This document shows positions 1 to 42,066 of a stretch of 64,000 bases of DNA, piece after piece. A model generated the notes under the pieces. It saw only the letters and a program-made list of their open reading frames with translations, was not told the origin of the DNA and searched no databases. The translations under genes were made by a program, and so were the position numbers. Source of the stretch: Diadophis punctatus similis (lineage: Eukaryota > Chordata > Lepidosauria > Squamata > Dipsadidae); the NCBI GenBank assembly GCA_023053685.1, contig JALIGW010000001.1, positions 50,325,859 to 50,389,858 on the forward strand, written 5' to 3'. Numbering within the stretch: the first letter of the stretch is position 1; every line of letters starts with the position of its first letter.

Positions 1-1310
1 GAGTAGCAATAGATGGCAGTGAAGAGACACAGAAAATTCTAACTCTCCAAATTGACTTCTAGATATTTATAGTCAACATGTACTAATTATCTATTCAGGG
101 GAAGTAGGTTCGTAAGTATTTAGTGTGAGCTGTTTAAGTACAATTATGTATCTAAAAGGACGGTGCCATACTTGCCTATAGATGGATCGGTGTTCATAAG
201 AATTGAGAGCCTCATTAATGCAATCTACAAAAATACTTGTGCCTAGAGGAATTTAGAAATCCAATTTGTATTAGCAGATTAATTAAGGTTTATTGTACTA
301 TCTAAATTGCTTTCAGCATAGTAATTTTTTTCTTATGTTTATTATGAAATCTTTACTCTTGTTTGAATACGATACTTTAGAAAGCTATAGCTAGGGCCTA
401 AATATAATTTATATTAAAGCCACTATTCCCATGTTTCAAGGCAGTGTAATTCAGATGAATCAGGCAGATGAGTGTAAATGTTCAAATCTTCCTCCAGGGC
501 TTGAAAAATTCTTCGTATTTTTACCTTTAAAAAGTGGGGAAGGGAAACGGGGAAGAAAAGAAAGATAGGTTTTTAAAAATTGGACTCTTAGGACTGTTTA
601 TTATTACTATAGCTATATCAAAGTGTTTAGGTCAGACTAATTTCCTAGAAATATCTCTTGCCCAGGCATAATTTCAACCTAAAGAGCTCCCAGTGTCCAA
701 ACATGTCATTATATCTCATGCAATGTGGTAGCTCATAATGAACTAGAGATGTGCAATCTAACTTTCTTCTTTACTTCTCTCCTCTCTAATGAAGCTGCAG
801 TTTGTTTACTTCTATTACTTTTATACCCCAATAACATATATAAAGATGAGTGTCAAGTACATGAACTGTATAGGACCTCTGTAATTCAGAGCAGCAATGT
901 CCAACTGGAACCACATACAGGCTGGAAAGTTTTCATTGTAGATCCTAGAAGTTTTGAGATCTGGTGCTCCATTAAAGCTGCCCACAAATTTATAATTTTT
1001 AATGTGAACCAAGAGGAAATTAGCTAATCAATTAAACACAGAAAGCTGGTTTTATTATCAGCTTTCAATTAAAGCAACTTTTATTTTATTTGTATCCTGT
1101 CTGCTTTTTCGAATGTGGCTCTCAGCATGCTGTTCAGGACCAAATTTGGCCCTCACCCTCCATAAAAGTAGTGAACCCTTGTAGTAAAAAAACCCTATTT
1201 CTTGAATATTCTACTTCAGAACTTTATCATCAACCAACAGTATTTCAAAGAAAACTGGATGATAGGAACTGTCTATTTACCTGTTGGGGTGCTTGTTGAA
1301 CACTGCAGAA
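1..1310. other. AT-rich sequence, no gene recognised
   Basis: Apparently unique, AT-rich DNA downstream of the last recognised SPATA7 exon. It could hold SPATA7 terminal exons, but I found no acceptor-exon-donor set with family similarity. Short open frames here have no recognisable motif. Confidence 0.5.
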
Positions 1311-1372
1311 TATTTTATTTGTTTGTTTGTTTGTTTGTTTGTTTGTTTGTTTGTTTGTTTGTTCATTTGTTC
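1311..1372. repeat. (TTTG)n microsatellite
   Basis: About thirteen TTTG/TTTGT-type units, slightly degenerate at the right end. Confidence 0.95.
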
Positions 1373-1463
1373 ATTTTGTCAAACATGTATAGGATAGTAG
1401 TTGTTTGTATAAACATAAGTAAAAAAGTACCGATAAAAGAGGACAATAGGACAGTAGGACAGG

Positions 1464-1612
1464 GACGGTAGGCACAGTGGTGCGCTTATGCACGCCCCTT
1501 ACAGACCTCTTAGAAATGGGGAGAGGTCTACTGTAGACAGTCTAAGGTTAAAGTTTTCTGGGTTTGGGGAAGAAACCACAGAGTCAGGTAGTGCATTCCA
1601 GGCATCGATATA
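1464..1612 (-). mobile_element. LINE 3'-end fragment (unclassified, family of 29268-29560)
   Basis: The reverse complement of this stretch matches the + strand at about 29310-29450, including the GTGCGCTTATGCACGCCCC and the 'lack of Ser/Pro rich' coding tail. The other copy encodes an LINE-like C-terminal ending and has an (AAAT)n tail, so both are taken as 3' pieces of one non-LTR family. 5' truncated. Confidence 0.6.
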
Positions 1613-1683
<71 letters not shown>

Positions 1684-1932
1684 AAATTGTATATATTATA
1701 CATTAAATATATTATAAATTATTATATAATTTATATTAAGATAGATATATTACAAATTATACATATACATATACATACACACACACACACATATATATAT
1801 AATCTAAATTGTATATATTATACATTAAATATACTATAAATTATTATATAATTTATATTAAGATAAATATATTATAAATTATACATATACATATACATAC
1901 ACACACACACACATATATATATATGTGTGTGT
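1613..1932. repeat. (CA)n array followed by a tandemly duplicated 122-bp AT-rich unit
   Basis: A (CA)n run of about 60 bp is followed by two near-identical copies of one unit (about 1681-1802 and 1803-1924), each ending in a short (CA)n-(TA)n tract. The duplication probably arose by slippage or unequal crossing over seeded in the dinucleotide tract. Confidence 0.85.
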
Positions 1933-2054
1933 GTTACAAATATTTATTACACTTTTTTGAAATTGCAGGAGGAAACCAGTATTAGCACTTAGCACTTTTA
2001 CATTTCTCCTGATGTACCCAACCTTCACTTCCCTAAGGACAGAAGGTATTTAGA

Positions 2055-2320
2055 ATAAGAGAGTTGGAAGCTCTTCTAGTCCAATCCCTTGCACAAGCAG
2101 GAGACAATATGCCATTCTGGGCAAGTGGCTGTCCAATCTCTTCTTTAAAAACCTCCAGTATTGATGCACCCACAACTTGTGAAGGTAAGCTGTTCCAGTG
2201 GTTAATTGATCTCATTGTTAAGAAATTTATCTTTAGTCCTAGGTTGGTTCTCTCCTTGATTAGTTTCCACCTGTTGCTTCTTATCCTGCCTTCTGTTGCT
2301 ATGTACTTTTGCTATTTTTG
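2055..2320 (-). mobile_element. CR1 LINE 3' end fragment
   Basis: Reverse complement gives the typical CR1 ending (aattaatcactggaac..., 'gaagttgtgggtgc', 'agattggacagcca', 'gggattggactag'). Other copies in the window share the same order of motifs (34796-35464, 43370-43600). 5' truncated. Confidence 0.75.
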
Positions 2321-3395
2321 CAAGAAACAGTCATGCTTCCCAACAAATCAGTACCCTATCTTTATGAAAGCATTTGTACATCTTAAAAGTTTCTCCATAA
2401 ATCATTTCCCCATCGTCAGCAATATTCTACCAATATATAAATTTATCTACCTTGCTATAATTTTCATTATTTATGTATAATCTGCAAATATTCATTCCTG
2501 TCAATCACAACTGTCTTAGTTTGGAAAGATTAGTTTTCAGATCCATACTTTTTATTCCATAACAAACTAAGACGCTTACTGTAACAAATTTACAGGGCTA
2601 TTATCACAGTTATCAATTTGTTTATACAACAATATTAAAAGATCTCTATAGCTAAAATCTCTCTATAGTTGTGGGATGCCACCTTAAAAAAGATGAATGA
2701 ATTCTAGAGTGCCTGGTTGAGGCACATTACAAATCAATTGCCTTTAATGAGTAATTTTTGCCAAGTACCATAATCTACAGAAATCAACCCAAATTCTGTT
2801 CCAATTGTTCTTTAACAGATTTTGTACAGCCTACTGAATGCTATTTACACCACTGTCTGAACCTTACAGTTGCTAAAATCGCCCATTCTATTACAGTGAT
2901 CCATAGAAAGCCACTCTACCATCCAATTATTCTGCAATTACCTAGATCAGTGATTTCTGATTTTTGTCGTCACGTGCCATAAGCATGCGCATGCGCGTGT
3001 GATCCCCCTCATGCTCTCCCCCATGCATGCGCCCTGCACCCGCCCTCACCCATTTGTGGCTTCCAGGTTGGTGCAGGAGGCTTTCCAAAACGGAAAAATC
3101 CAAATATTTGTTGCAAGAAGGATCCTCATTTGGCTATTCCAGAATGCAAATTGCTACCTATTTAGCGATCAAACTTTGTTTTGTTCAGTTGTACCTTGGA
3201 GATATAAGAAAACATTTCCCTTTTTTTCTTTTGAGCTTATTACCCATATAATTCATTTTGTAGCTGTAATTTCATGTTGGCACCTGATTTTCTTCTCCTA
3301 ATTAAAAAGTATAGTAGCCTAAATAATATAAATTTTTCTAGACATGCATAAGACTATTACTGGAATACATTGCAGTGTTTATGAGTATTACTCAC
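2321..3395. other. No gene recognised; small CG-rich patch near 2980-3060
   Basis: Mostly AT-rich unique sequence. Around 2949 there is a CAGTGATTTCTG motif followed by a purine-pyrimidine GCATGCGCATGCGC tract, which resembles the left part of the window's hAT MITEs, but no right end or duplication was found. Confidence 0.4.
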
Positions 3396-33621
<30,226 letters not shown>

Positions 33622-34399
33622 CTGAGGAAAATTTAAAAAATGGCTCTAGTTAATGGATTTAAGTATCTGGCACATTGATTTCTGAGGAATTTACACTTCT
33701 AGAGAAATGCATTTTCTGATTGTGATACTTGAAGCAAAGGAAGTGGTATTTCAATGTGGCTTCTTCTTCTATTTGTACTACTTTATCATGAAGTAATAAA
33801 TAAATGAATAGAAATAAATAATGAATGAAATCTTTGTATTTATACTTATTAAATCCACATTTCTTGTCATGCCACCTCTTAGATATAGCTCTTAAAGAAT
33901 ATTATAGGTTTAATCTTCCAATACAATCTCCATTTGAAAAGATTTAAAAGCTGGTGGTTTTTTTACCTCAGGACCTAAGAAATAGAAAAAAAATTATGGA
34001 TGTCCATTTTTCTAGGAATACAAACTCCAAACTAGATTTTTTTGTATTAATCTCTCACTCCCCTCTTTCTTCCAAACTGTTACTTTAGTTGGTATAAAGG
34101 AGAATACATGAATGCAAAACATTCAGGAATTTGGAATGACTGTTTATATTTCTGTTCTTGCTTTCCAAACTTAACACTTGGTTAAAAATTCATCTTATGC
34201 ACTATCATCATTTTATTAAAAAATTATTCTGGTGGAAACAAAGTCTCAAAATGACTGAAAACAAAAGAAAAGAAAGCTGCACAACTTATTAAAAAATGTA
34301 AGGCCAGTTGCTGAAAAGCAAGGGGAAAAGTGAAATGTGTCGTTTTCTTCCCACTTTACATGCATGGACAAGTTTGATTTTCAAATCTGTTCCATCTGA
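33622..34399. other. No gene recognised
   Basis: SPATA7 intron upstream of exon 3. Exon 2 was sought here and further right and not found. Confidence 0.4.
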
Positions 34400-34795
34400 G
34401 CTCCAAGATCAAAGTACAGCAATATGAAGTCTCACCATTCAGCTCTGACCCTCTGAAAGTGGCCTCCATAGTAGAGCATGGAAGACCTTGTTTTTGAAAG
34501 ACAGACACAAAAAAAAGCTAGACTGGAGTTTGCTAAACTGCATGTTGACAAGTCCTTCTGGGAGAATGTCCTTGGAGCAGATGAAACAAAATTACAGCTT
34601 TTTGGTAAATCACAGCAACTCAATGTTCACAGAAGGAAAAAAATTGATCCTTTTAAAGAAAAGAGCACCAGCCCTACTGTGAAAAATTAAGAAGGTTCCA
34701 TGATGTTATGATGCTGCTTTGTTGTCTCTGATACTAGATGCATTGAATCAAGGCAGGGCACAATAAAATCAGAACATATCAAGGCATTCTGGAAT

Positions 34796-35464
34796 TAAAT
34801 TTCCTGACAGTTAGAACAATAAATCAGTGGAACAACTTGCCTCCAGAAGTTGTGAATGCTCCAATACTGGAAGTTTTTAAGAAGAGATTGGACAACCATT
34901 TGTCTGAAATGGTATAGGGCAGTGAAGGCGAACCTATGGCACGGGTGCCACAGGTGGCACGCGGAGCCATATCTGCCGGCACACGAGCCATTGCCTAGCT
35001 CAGCTCCAGCGGGCATGTGTGCGCCGGCCAGCTGATTTTTGGCTTGCACGGAGGCTCTGGGAGGGCATTTTCAGCTTCCGGAGGGCCTCCAGGGGGACTA
35101 GGAAGGGTGTTTTTGCCCTCCCTAGGCTCCAGGGAAGCCTCTGGAGCCTGGGGAGGATGAAAAATGGCCTACCAGGCCCACCAGAAGTTGGGAAACAGGC
35201 CATTTCCAGCGGCCCTCTGGGGGAGCGGGGGAGGCCGTTTTCGCCCTCCCCAGGCATTGAATTATGGGTGTGGGCACTCGCACATGCGCGATAGCACGCA
35301 CGCATGCACTTTCGGCACCCGAGGGAAAAAAGGTTCGCCATCACTGGTATAGGGTTTCCTGCCTGAGCAGGGGTTTGGGCTAGAAGACCTCAAAGATCCC
35401 TTCTAACTCTGCTGTTCCGTTTCACCCCACTCCACCCCACCCCACTCCATTCCATTCTATTCTA
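34796..35464 (+). mobile_element. CR1 3' end inserted into the Tc1 relic, itself split by hAT
   Basis: CR1 3' end motifs (TTTCCTGACAGTTAGAACAA, AAGAGATTGGACAACCATTT, GAGCAGGGGTTTGGGCTAGA) with a degenerate CCACT/ATTCT tail. The hAT at 34920-35346 interrupts it. Confidence 0.88.
34920..35346 (+). mobile_element. hAT-type element, 'GATGGCGAACC' family, 427 bp
   Basis: Ends CAGTGAAGGCGAACC and GGTTCGCCATCACTG; perfect duplication GTATAGGG at 34912-34919 and 35347-35354. The target is the same CR1 site hit by the copy at 21009, in the opposite relative orientation. Confidence 0.95.
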
Positions 35465-35686
35465 AACATAAAGCCCAGTGTTAGAATGCTCTGCCTCAGT
35501 CACAGGTCATAGGTCCTCCAGCAGAATGATCCAAAGATACATCTAAAAGAACCCAAAAATGGTTTTAAATCAAACACTGAACTGTTCTGAAGTGGCCTGC
35601 TATGAGTCCTGACCTGAATACATAACATAGAATATAGAACATCTATAGAAAGAGCTCATAATTGGGCGAAAGAACCTATCAAACCT

Positions 35687-36062
35687 AAGTCAACTGCTAC
35701 AGTAAAGGTTCCCTCGCACATGCATGCTAGTCGTTTCTGGCTCTAGGGACGGTGCTCATCTCCATTTCTAAGCCGAAGAGCCAGCGCTGTCCGAAGTCAT
35801 CTCCGGAGTTATGTGACCGGCATGACTAAATGCCGAAGGCGCACGGAGCGCTGTTACCTTCCCACCAAAGTGGTCCCTATTTTTCTACTTGTATTATTTA
35901 CGTGCTTTCGAACTGCTAGGTTGGCAGATGCTGGGACAAGTAAAGGAGCTCACTCCATTACATGGTGCTAGGGATTCGAACCGCTGAACTGCCAACCTTC
36001 TGATCAACAAGTTCAGTGTCTTAGCCACTGACCCACTGCGTCCCTCAAGTCAACTGCTACAG
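35687..36062 (-). mobile_element. Full-length tRNA-derived SINE with 16-bp target duplication
   Basis: Element 35703-36046. The reverse complement begins GGGACGCAGTGGGTCAGTGG (box A) and has GGTTCGAATCCCTAG (box B), then the CATGCCGGTCACATAACTCC body and a TTTACTGTAG end. The direct repeat AAGTCAACTGCTACAG lies at 35687-35702 and 36047-36062. Confidence 0.9.
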
Positions 36063-37219
36063 AGTGGGACAAATTGCTGTTGATAAGTATAAAAGTCATA
36101 TCTAAAGCTACAGAAAGTCCTTGATTGTTGTTATTGCCTCAAAAGAGTATGTTACAAAACATTAGGTTGGGATGCCAGTAATTATGTCCATGCCATTTTT
36201 ATTTGTTTAATTATTTGCAAGACTAAGCTTTCCAATAGCTACACCTAAACTATTGAACATCTGCTCAGGAAATTAAGTTTGCACATTTTCCTTTGGATTT
36301 TTCCAGTGATGAAATCAAACATATTTAGGAAGGCATTTTTTCCAGATAAAATATAAATTGTATTGGGTTTTCTTTAGCAACTGCGGCAATCTTTTTAAGT
36401 TAGATGCACACTTGGAATGTATAGAGAAAATAATTCCTATGTGGGAAATTGAACATAAGAGGCAGTTTTCAATATTAATAATATATTTATTTCAAATAAA
36501 ATATACATTGAAAAATTTATTTGTAACCTTCCCTAGAAAGCGCTTAACTCTGAAGCAAGTAACATTTTGCTTTCCCAAATCTACCCAATGCTTATATAAT
36601 ATGCTAAGAATCTAGATAAGTGATTTTAATTATTTCAAATAGAGAGCCTAATTGTTATCAAGAATAACAATGAAATTTGATCCACCCCCTTTTACACTCT
36701 ATAAAATACATCTGTTAAATATCTCTCTGTTTACTTCTCAGCTTTTCTATGAGCAGAGCAATTTTCCACTGAGGTTTGTTTTCCAACTGTGACACAGAGG
36801 TTTCGTGACTGGTTTTCTGCAGGTAGATAACCTGATTTCAAACAAAAATTAGGTTAGAAATCTGAAATTACTTTTCCTCTTCCCTGATTTACATTGTTTA
36901 TATCAGTTGAAGCTTGGATTTGCAGTTGAAAGCTAGAGAAGTGATTGATTGGTAAATCCATTGCATCCTATGAGAGGCAATTTTAATTATCATGTTAATC
37001 TCCATATTTTATTAATAGCAACAGAGAAGGACAAAGCAATCTTAATGAAAGTTTAATAAATGATAGGCACTCAGGGTCAAGCTGGCCTGTTTTGCAACTT
37101 AAAGGCAAAATATTAATCATATTATGAAGGCAGTTTCTATATTCACCCAGTGATACCAGGATTTTAAATGTGCAAAAGTTCTTGCAAGGTAAAATATACT
37201 ATTAGCCAATGCAGGATAC
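36063..37219. other. No gene recognised
   Basis: AT-rich unique DNA; nothing recognised. Confidence 0.45.
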
Positions 37220-37227
37220 CAGAAATA

Positions 37228-37572
37228 CAGAGGTGGGTTCTTCCCAGTTCAAACTGGTTTGCCTGAACTGGTAGCAACCTGCTGGTGACATCACGGAGCC
37301 GGTTCAGTCGGTGCCGGTCTGTGGACGCCACCATCTTTTTTTTTAAAAAAAAATTTTTTTTGGGGAAAAAAATTGGGGGATTTTTTTTCTTCTGCGCATG
37401 CGCAGAAGCCAAGTTTCTGACACTGCACATGCACCGTCATCTTGTTTTTGCCTTTTTTTGGGCAAATGTATTTGAAATTTTCGGCACTCGCATGTGCGTG
37501 TGCCCACGTGGCGCGCCCATGCGACGCAGGAAGAAGCAAACCGACGGCGAGATAAGTTTGAACCCACCCCTG
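37228..37572 (+). mobile_element. hAT-type MITE, 'ACCGGTT' family (sister of 19194-19504)
   Basis: Ends CAGAGGTGGGTTC and GAACCCACCCCTG; perfect duplication CAGAAATA at 37220-37227 and 37573-37580. Interior with poly-A/T tracts and TGCGCATGCGCAGAAGCC, as in 19194-19504. Confidence 0.92.
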
Positions 37573-37797
37573 CAGAAATAGATGCCATATCTGGAATCCT
37601 AGAACTCTTGGATCTTCATGAAATCAAGTACTAGAATAACAGTTTTATAAGCGGTTATTAAATGATTTATGCAAGGACTGAAATCCAAGGTTTATCCCTG
37701 ACTCCAGACATGTATATAAGCTACCTAAGGAAGCTTTATCTAAATTATCTGGATGGATTTAGTTTTAGATTTGGTTTTTTCTTGGTGCAGTCATTAT

Positions 37798-38038
37798 CAA
37801 GCCATGGTGGCGCAGTGGTTAGAATGCAGTACTGCAGGGCTAACTCACTGCTCACTCCAGGAGTTCAGTACTGACCAGCTCGAGGTTGATTCAGCCTTCC
37901 ATCCTTCCGAGATGGGTAAAATGAGGACCCAGATTATTGGGGGCAATATGCTGTCTCTATAAACTGCTTAGAGAGGGCAGTAAAAGCACTGTGAAACGGT
38001 ATATAAGTTCTAAGTGCTATTGCTATTATTATATGGTA
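37798..38038 (+). mobile_element. tRNA-derived squamate SINE
   Basis: CAAGCCATGGTGGCGCAGTGG (box A) at the 5' end, AAATGAGGACCCAGATTATT body, CTATTGCTATTATTAT tail. Same family as 21546-21782. Confidence 0.85.
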
Positions 38039-40376
38039 ATGCTTGCCTGAAAGCCTCTGTCCAACGTGCAATATCCCCAACTGAGAAATTTTTCCCATTC
38101 CAATTACTGATTTTGATTAAGAACACAGTTGAGTACACAGCAGGTTTTTCCAGTGCTCAACTGATAAAAAATGGGCAAAGGCCAAGAAGCTGAGATCTTT
38201 ACCAGGCTAACCAAAGAGAGCCTGAGAGCTGTATGTGGTCCATGAATTTCCTATTGCTGACTCATGTTGTCCAGAGAGTTCTACTGTTTTTAATATATAT
38301 TCAGAACATTGCTGGAAACTAGTTGTATATTTGGAGTATAGTGCTGCCCTCATATATAATGCTAACTACATTTTACTCTTTTTCATTGCACACCAAGGTT
38401 TTTGAAGTGCTGTATCAATGCCTTAGGACAATAATGAGTTAGAAATGGTAGATAAAATTAACCTACACCCATCAACATGTAAATGAGCTCATTGTGCCCT
38501 GCATGAATTTATTACTCCAGTGCATCGTTTAATAATGGATCTAACTTTGCTCCTAAAATTTCAATGTATTGGCTATATTTAAGGGTATTTTTTTACCCAC
38601 TGTAAATTGGTACCAGATAAAAATGATTTCATATACACTAACTTTGGAGAGCATCCAGAAATTGCAGTTGGCGAAAAATACATGTCAGAATTCTAACTGA
38701 GACCACCAGAATATATCACATCGGTTTTGATTAGTGCTCTATTTTAGATCAACTCTGCCAAAGATGGGAACTTATTTATTTTGGCCATACATCTCCACCA
38801 TGAGTTTTACTCAGTCTCTGTCTACTTTAAATGCAAGTCAAAATGTGTTCTTGGGCGGCTGTTTATATACTGATTTTATGTTAACCACCAAAGTCATGTG
38901 ACTGGGGCAGTATAAAGTGTTCATGCATAAATAACACCATGTTAGCAGAAGGCTTTTACATTTATAGATTGCTGTTAAAAGTTAGAATATCAACTACTCT
39001 GAAAACTATCAGAATATTAAGAGCAAAGAAAATAGATGATAATCTAATTCATGATTATCAGTCAATGTTCTGAATGCTGCAGTAGTTTCCAGGTTTCCAG
39101 AAATAAGTCTGCCAATACTCATGCTCCTGAAAACCTTGAAATTGAGAATTGCATTTTGTGATTTAGATGCACGTAATGCTTTATCCTTCTGTGCCTTCCT
39201 TATTTGTAATAGGAATTATTTGCTACTGAAATGTGCTTTTTTTTAAAAAAAAACCTTTCATTTTAAAATCAACCACATCTATAAAATCACCTTTAGGGAG
39301 AACAGACAGTGATAAATTAGCAGGGGGGGAAAGTATCAATAGTTTTCTCAGCAAGAATATTTTCTTTCTTCCAAACCCACTATGACATTACAACTGCCGT
39401 TTTGTAATTACTAATTTACTCTGTATCTGCAGACTAAACTGAAATAGATTCCTTTGGCATATTACATTTTGAATAAATCATATCTGAAGTTATAAATTTC
39501 CTGTTGTAAATCTGAAAGCAGCAATAATCAGGCTTGATTGATGCAACACAAATGGCAATAAAACATGCCTCTACCATTTGGCTGATGAGCCAAAATGTAT
39601 GAGCTGAAATGTACTGGGTTGGCTATTTTGTCAGCTACCATGCTTGGAACCACAATTAAAACTGCTCTCCTCCCCAGTGCTCAGTTAAAGTTTTTGGATA
39701 AGGGGGTGGGATCCACACAAAAGCATCAGCCAGTTTAAGGTTGGTCATATGCCTTAGCCTAGATTTAATGGGACCATCATAAAATAACCACCTCTGCAAA
39801 GCACCAGCAGTGGTATTTAAATTCATTCCTAAATGGGCATAAAAATGATGCTGTCGAATGCAAAATGAAGATCCTGGGTGTGATTATGTTTTTGGTATCA
39901 AGATTATGACCTCTGCATTTAAAGTTGTCCAGTGAAGAAGAAGGGAGTCAGAAACCCAGTAGTGGTTACATCAGTTTACATCATACAGAATATAATAACT
40001 GAATCAGTTACCAGCATAAAAATGAGGAAGACTGAGAATTCTGTGAGCTATAATTCCAATCATCTCCAGGATAGGGATGACTTAATTAAGTCAACTAATT
40101 TGAGTTACTGGCATCTCTTTGCAAGGACTTAGACTGAATGACAATGTACTTATCATTCCAATACTATCTTCCTGAATTAGAAGAAAACAAGCAGAAATAA
40201 GAACATCAACATTTGGGAAAGATCCAGCTCTGGGCTTTCACAAATTCTTAGAAAAAGAGAATCAACCACCCTGAATGTCATCCTCCTCAAGCAAATGCAT
40301 ACAGTTACTATTACTCATGAACTGCACCAAGAACATTTAAAGCTTTACATATCCATGCTCTGGTAATTCTGAGACT
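38039..40376. other. No gene recognised
   Basis: About 2.3 kb of unique AT-rich sequence. No repeats, RNA genes or convincing exons were seen on either strand. Confidence 0.45.
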
Positions 40377-40378
40377 TA

Positions 40379-40981
40379 CCATATTTTTTGGAGTATAAGA
40401 TGCACCTCAGTTTTTGGGGAGGAAAATAGGGGGGGGGAATCTACCTATCAGGTATTCATTTGGCTAGCGTCCTTAGTCTGGTCAGCTTCAGCACATTATT
40501 TTATCCCCTGGTTAGGGCTGAAAAAACCTTTTTCGGAGGCAATAGCAATGAAAACAAGCCTGCAAAGACTTAGGGCTGGAGTAGCAATGAAAAAATCCTG
40601 CAAGCAGGGAAGATCATTAGCACCTCGTTAGGGCTGAAAAAACCTTTTTGGGAGGGATTAGCAATGAAAGCAAGCCTGCAAAGACTTAGGGCTGAAAAAA
40701 CCCTTTTCGGAGGCAGTAGCAATGAAAACAAGCCTGCAAAGACTTAGGGCTGGAGTAGAATGAAAAAACCCTGCAAGCAGGGAAGATCATTAGCATCTCG
40801 TTAGGGCTGAAAAAACTTTTTTGGGAGGGAGTAGCAATGAAAACAAGCCTGCAAGCCGGTACCTCATTAGGGGTGGAAAAAAAAGCTTCGAAAATGCTAC
40901 ATTTGGAGTATAAGATGCACCCAAATTTTCAGCCTCTTTTTAGGGGGGAAAAAGGTGTGTCTTATACTCCAAAAAATACAG
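40379..40981. mobile_element. TA-flanked MITE with internal tandem repeats, 603 bp
   Basis: Ends CCATATTTTTTGGAGTATAA and inverted mate; TA at 40377-40378 and 40982-40983. The interior (about 40510-40860) is an array of TTAGGGCTGAAAAAACC-containing units of alternating length (about 114, 59 and 114 bp). Confidence 0.8.
40510..40860. repeat. Minisatellite inside the TA-flanked MITE
   Basis: The motif GGGCTGAAAAAACC recurs at about 40517, 40631, 40690 and 40804, with AGCAATGAAAACAAGCCTGC and CTGCAAGCAGGGAAGATCAT between. This is a two-level tandem organisation. Confidence 0.85.
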
Positions 40982-40983
40982 TA

Positions 40984-41585
40984 CATATTTCAATGTTTTG
41001 TATGTGGGGCTGCTACTAAAGACAGGGTGGACATTTCAGCTAAGACACAATACAAGTTCTAGACTGGTTCCCAACCCTAAGGTTATGCAGAGACCACCTC
41101 ATTTTGTTTCTGAATTTTTAATGTGCAATAAACTCTAGCATCCAGGTATTTGTTGCCCTGCCTTCACCTCACATCAGTTTGCTACCCTCTTCATCTGAGG
41201 CTCTTTTAATGCTTCCACTCTCCAAATCTAGTGAACACGTGGATAAAATCATTGTAGTGCTAGCCTTCTGATTTTAAGATATTCCTTTTTTTAGATAAAT
41301 CACTCAATTATGATTTAGTCGACTGTTTTCATTTTGGCTGCGAGTTAATGATTATCTTACATTTTCTTATGAGCTATCCTTGGAACATTTATCATAGAGG
41401 ATGAAATATGTAGGTCTGATAAAGATTATTTGCTAAAAATGTTGATGTAAGTTAAGAAAGCAAAAGAAAAAAGGTAGAGTAGAAGTATTTCATCCCTTTA
41501 GAACTTTCTCCAGCTACATGTTCAAGAATTTTTTGGTTCTATAAACATCTAACCATGGAATCTTTTGGTTTTATAATCATCTAAC
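40984..41585. other. No gene recognised
   Basis: Unique sequence with one local direct duplication (TCTAACCATGG, near 41548 and 41580). Confidence 0.4.
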
Positions 41586-41730
41586 CATGGCTAGAGGTGG
41601 AGCTCTTGCCTCACAATCAGGAGGTTGTGAGTTCGATCCTAGGTAGAGGCAGATGTAGGGTCTCCTGCTTGGGCAGGGGGTTGGACTAGATGACCTGCAA
41701 GGTCCCTTCCAACTCTGTTAATCTGTTAAA
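41586..41730 (+). mobile_element. tRNA-headed SINE with CR1-type 3' tail
   Basis: The head carries GGCTAGAGGTGGAGCTC and box-B-like GTGAGTTCGATCCTAGG. It is joined at GAGGCAGATGTAGGG to TGGGCAGGGGGTTGGACTAG and GGTCCCTTCCAACTCTG, the CR1 3' end. Same head as 25252. Confidence 0.75.
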
Positions 41731-42066
41731 ACATTGAAATGATGAGTACTGTTCCAAAAGCAAGTTATCAGTTCAAAGCTGTGAAACCCAATCAAATCTG
41801 CAAAACCACAAACTTTCCATTATATCCATTATGCATTATTCTGAGAGATGACACCATTGATTATGCTTTTGTGCAATGAAACAATTGGTCTACACTTGCT
41901 ATTTCCAAGTGCCTTGCAGATATTTTAATGCAGTTTATTGACTTCCTCAAACTCTATTGCCTATTTACTATAATTATGCTACTTACCTGGCTTTCAAATA
42001 TGGATGAAACAATGATCCTGAAAAACTAAACAGTTACAAATCATATCCTACATTTTTAAAGAAATA

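Larger units (their letters stand above)
34400..35665 (+). pseudogene. Tc1-type transposase relic, interrupted by CR1
   Basis: 34478-34690 encodes KKARLEFAKLHVDKSFWENV and then LGADETKLQLFGK, the Tc1 block around the second catalytic Asp (DETK). After an insertion, about 35490-35640 resumes with decayed 'NDPK.(H)T' and 'WF' motifs of the same protein. Frames are shifted and several parts lost; the gene is dead. Confidence 0.75.

Noticed and set aside
1488..1839. His/Thr repeat 'proteins' across the (CA)n array
   Set aside because: Translation of a microsatellite; not a gene.
39571..39660. Possible SPATA7 exon 2 candidates with donors at CAAATG|GTAGAG and AGCATG|GTAGCT
   Set aside because: Phase would fit, but length and residues do not match the family.
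41960..42030. 31-bp exon-like segment on the minus strand with TTTTTCAG and GTAAGTAG
   Set aside because: Good splice consensus, but the frame needed by SPATA7 exon 3 contains a stop; no similarity.
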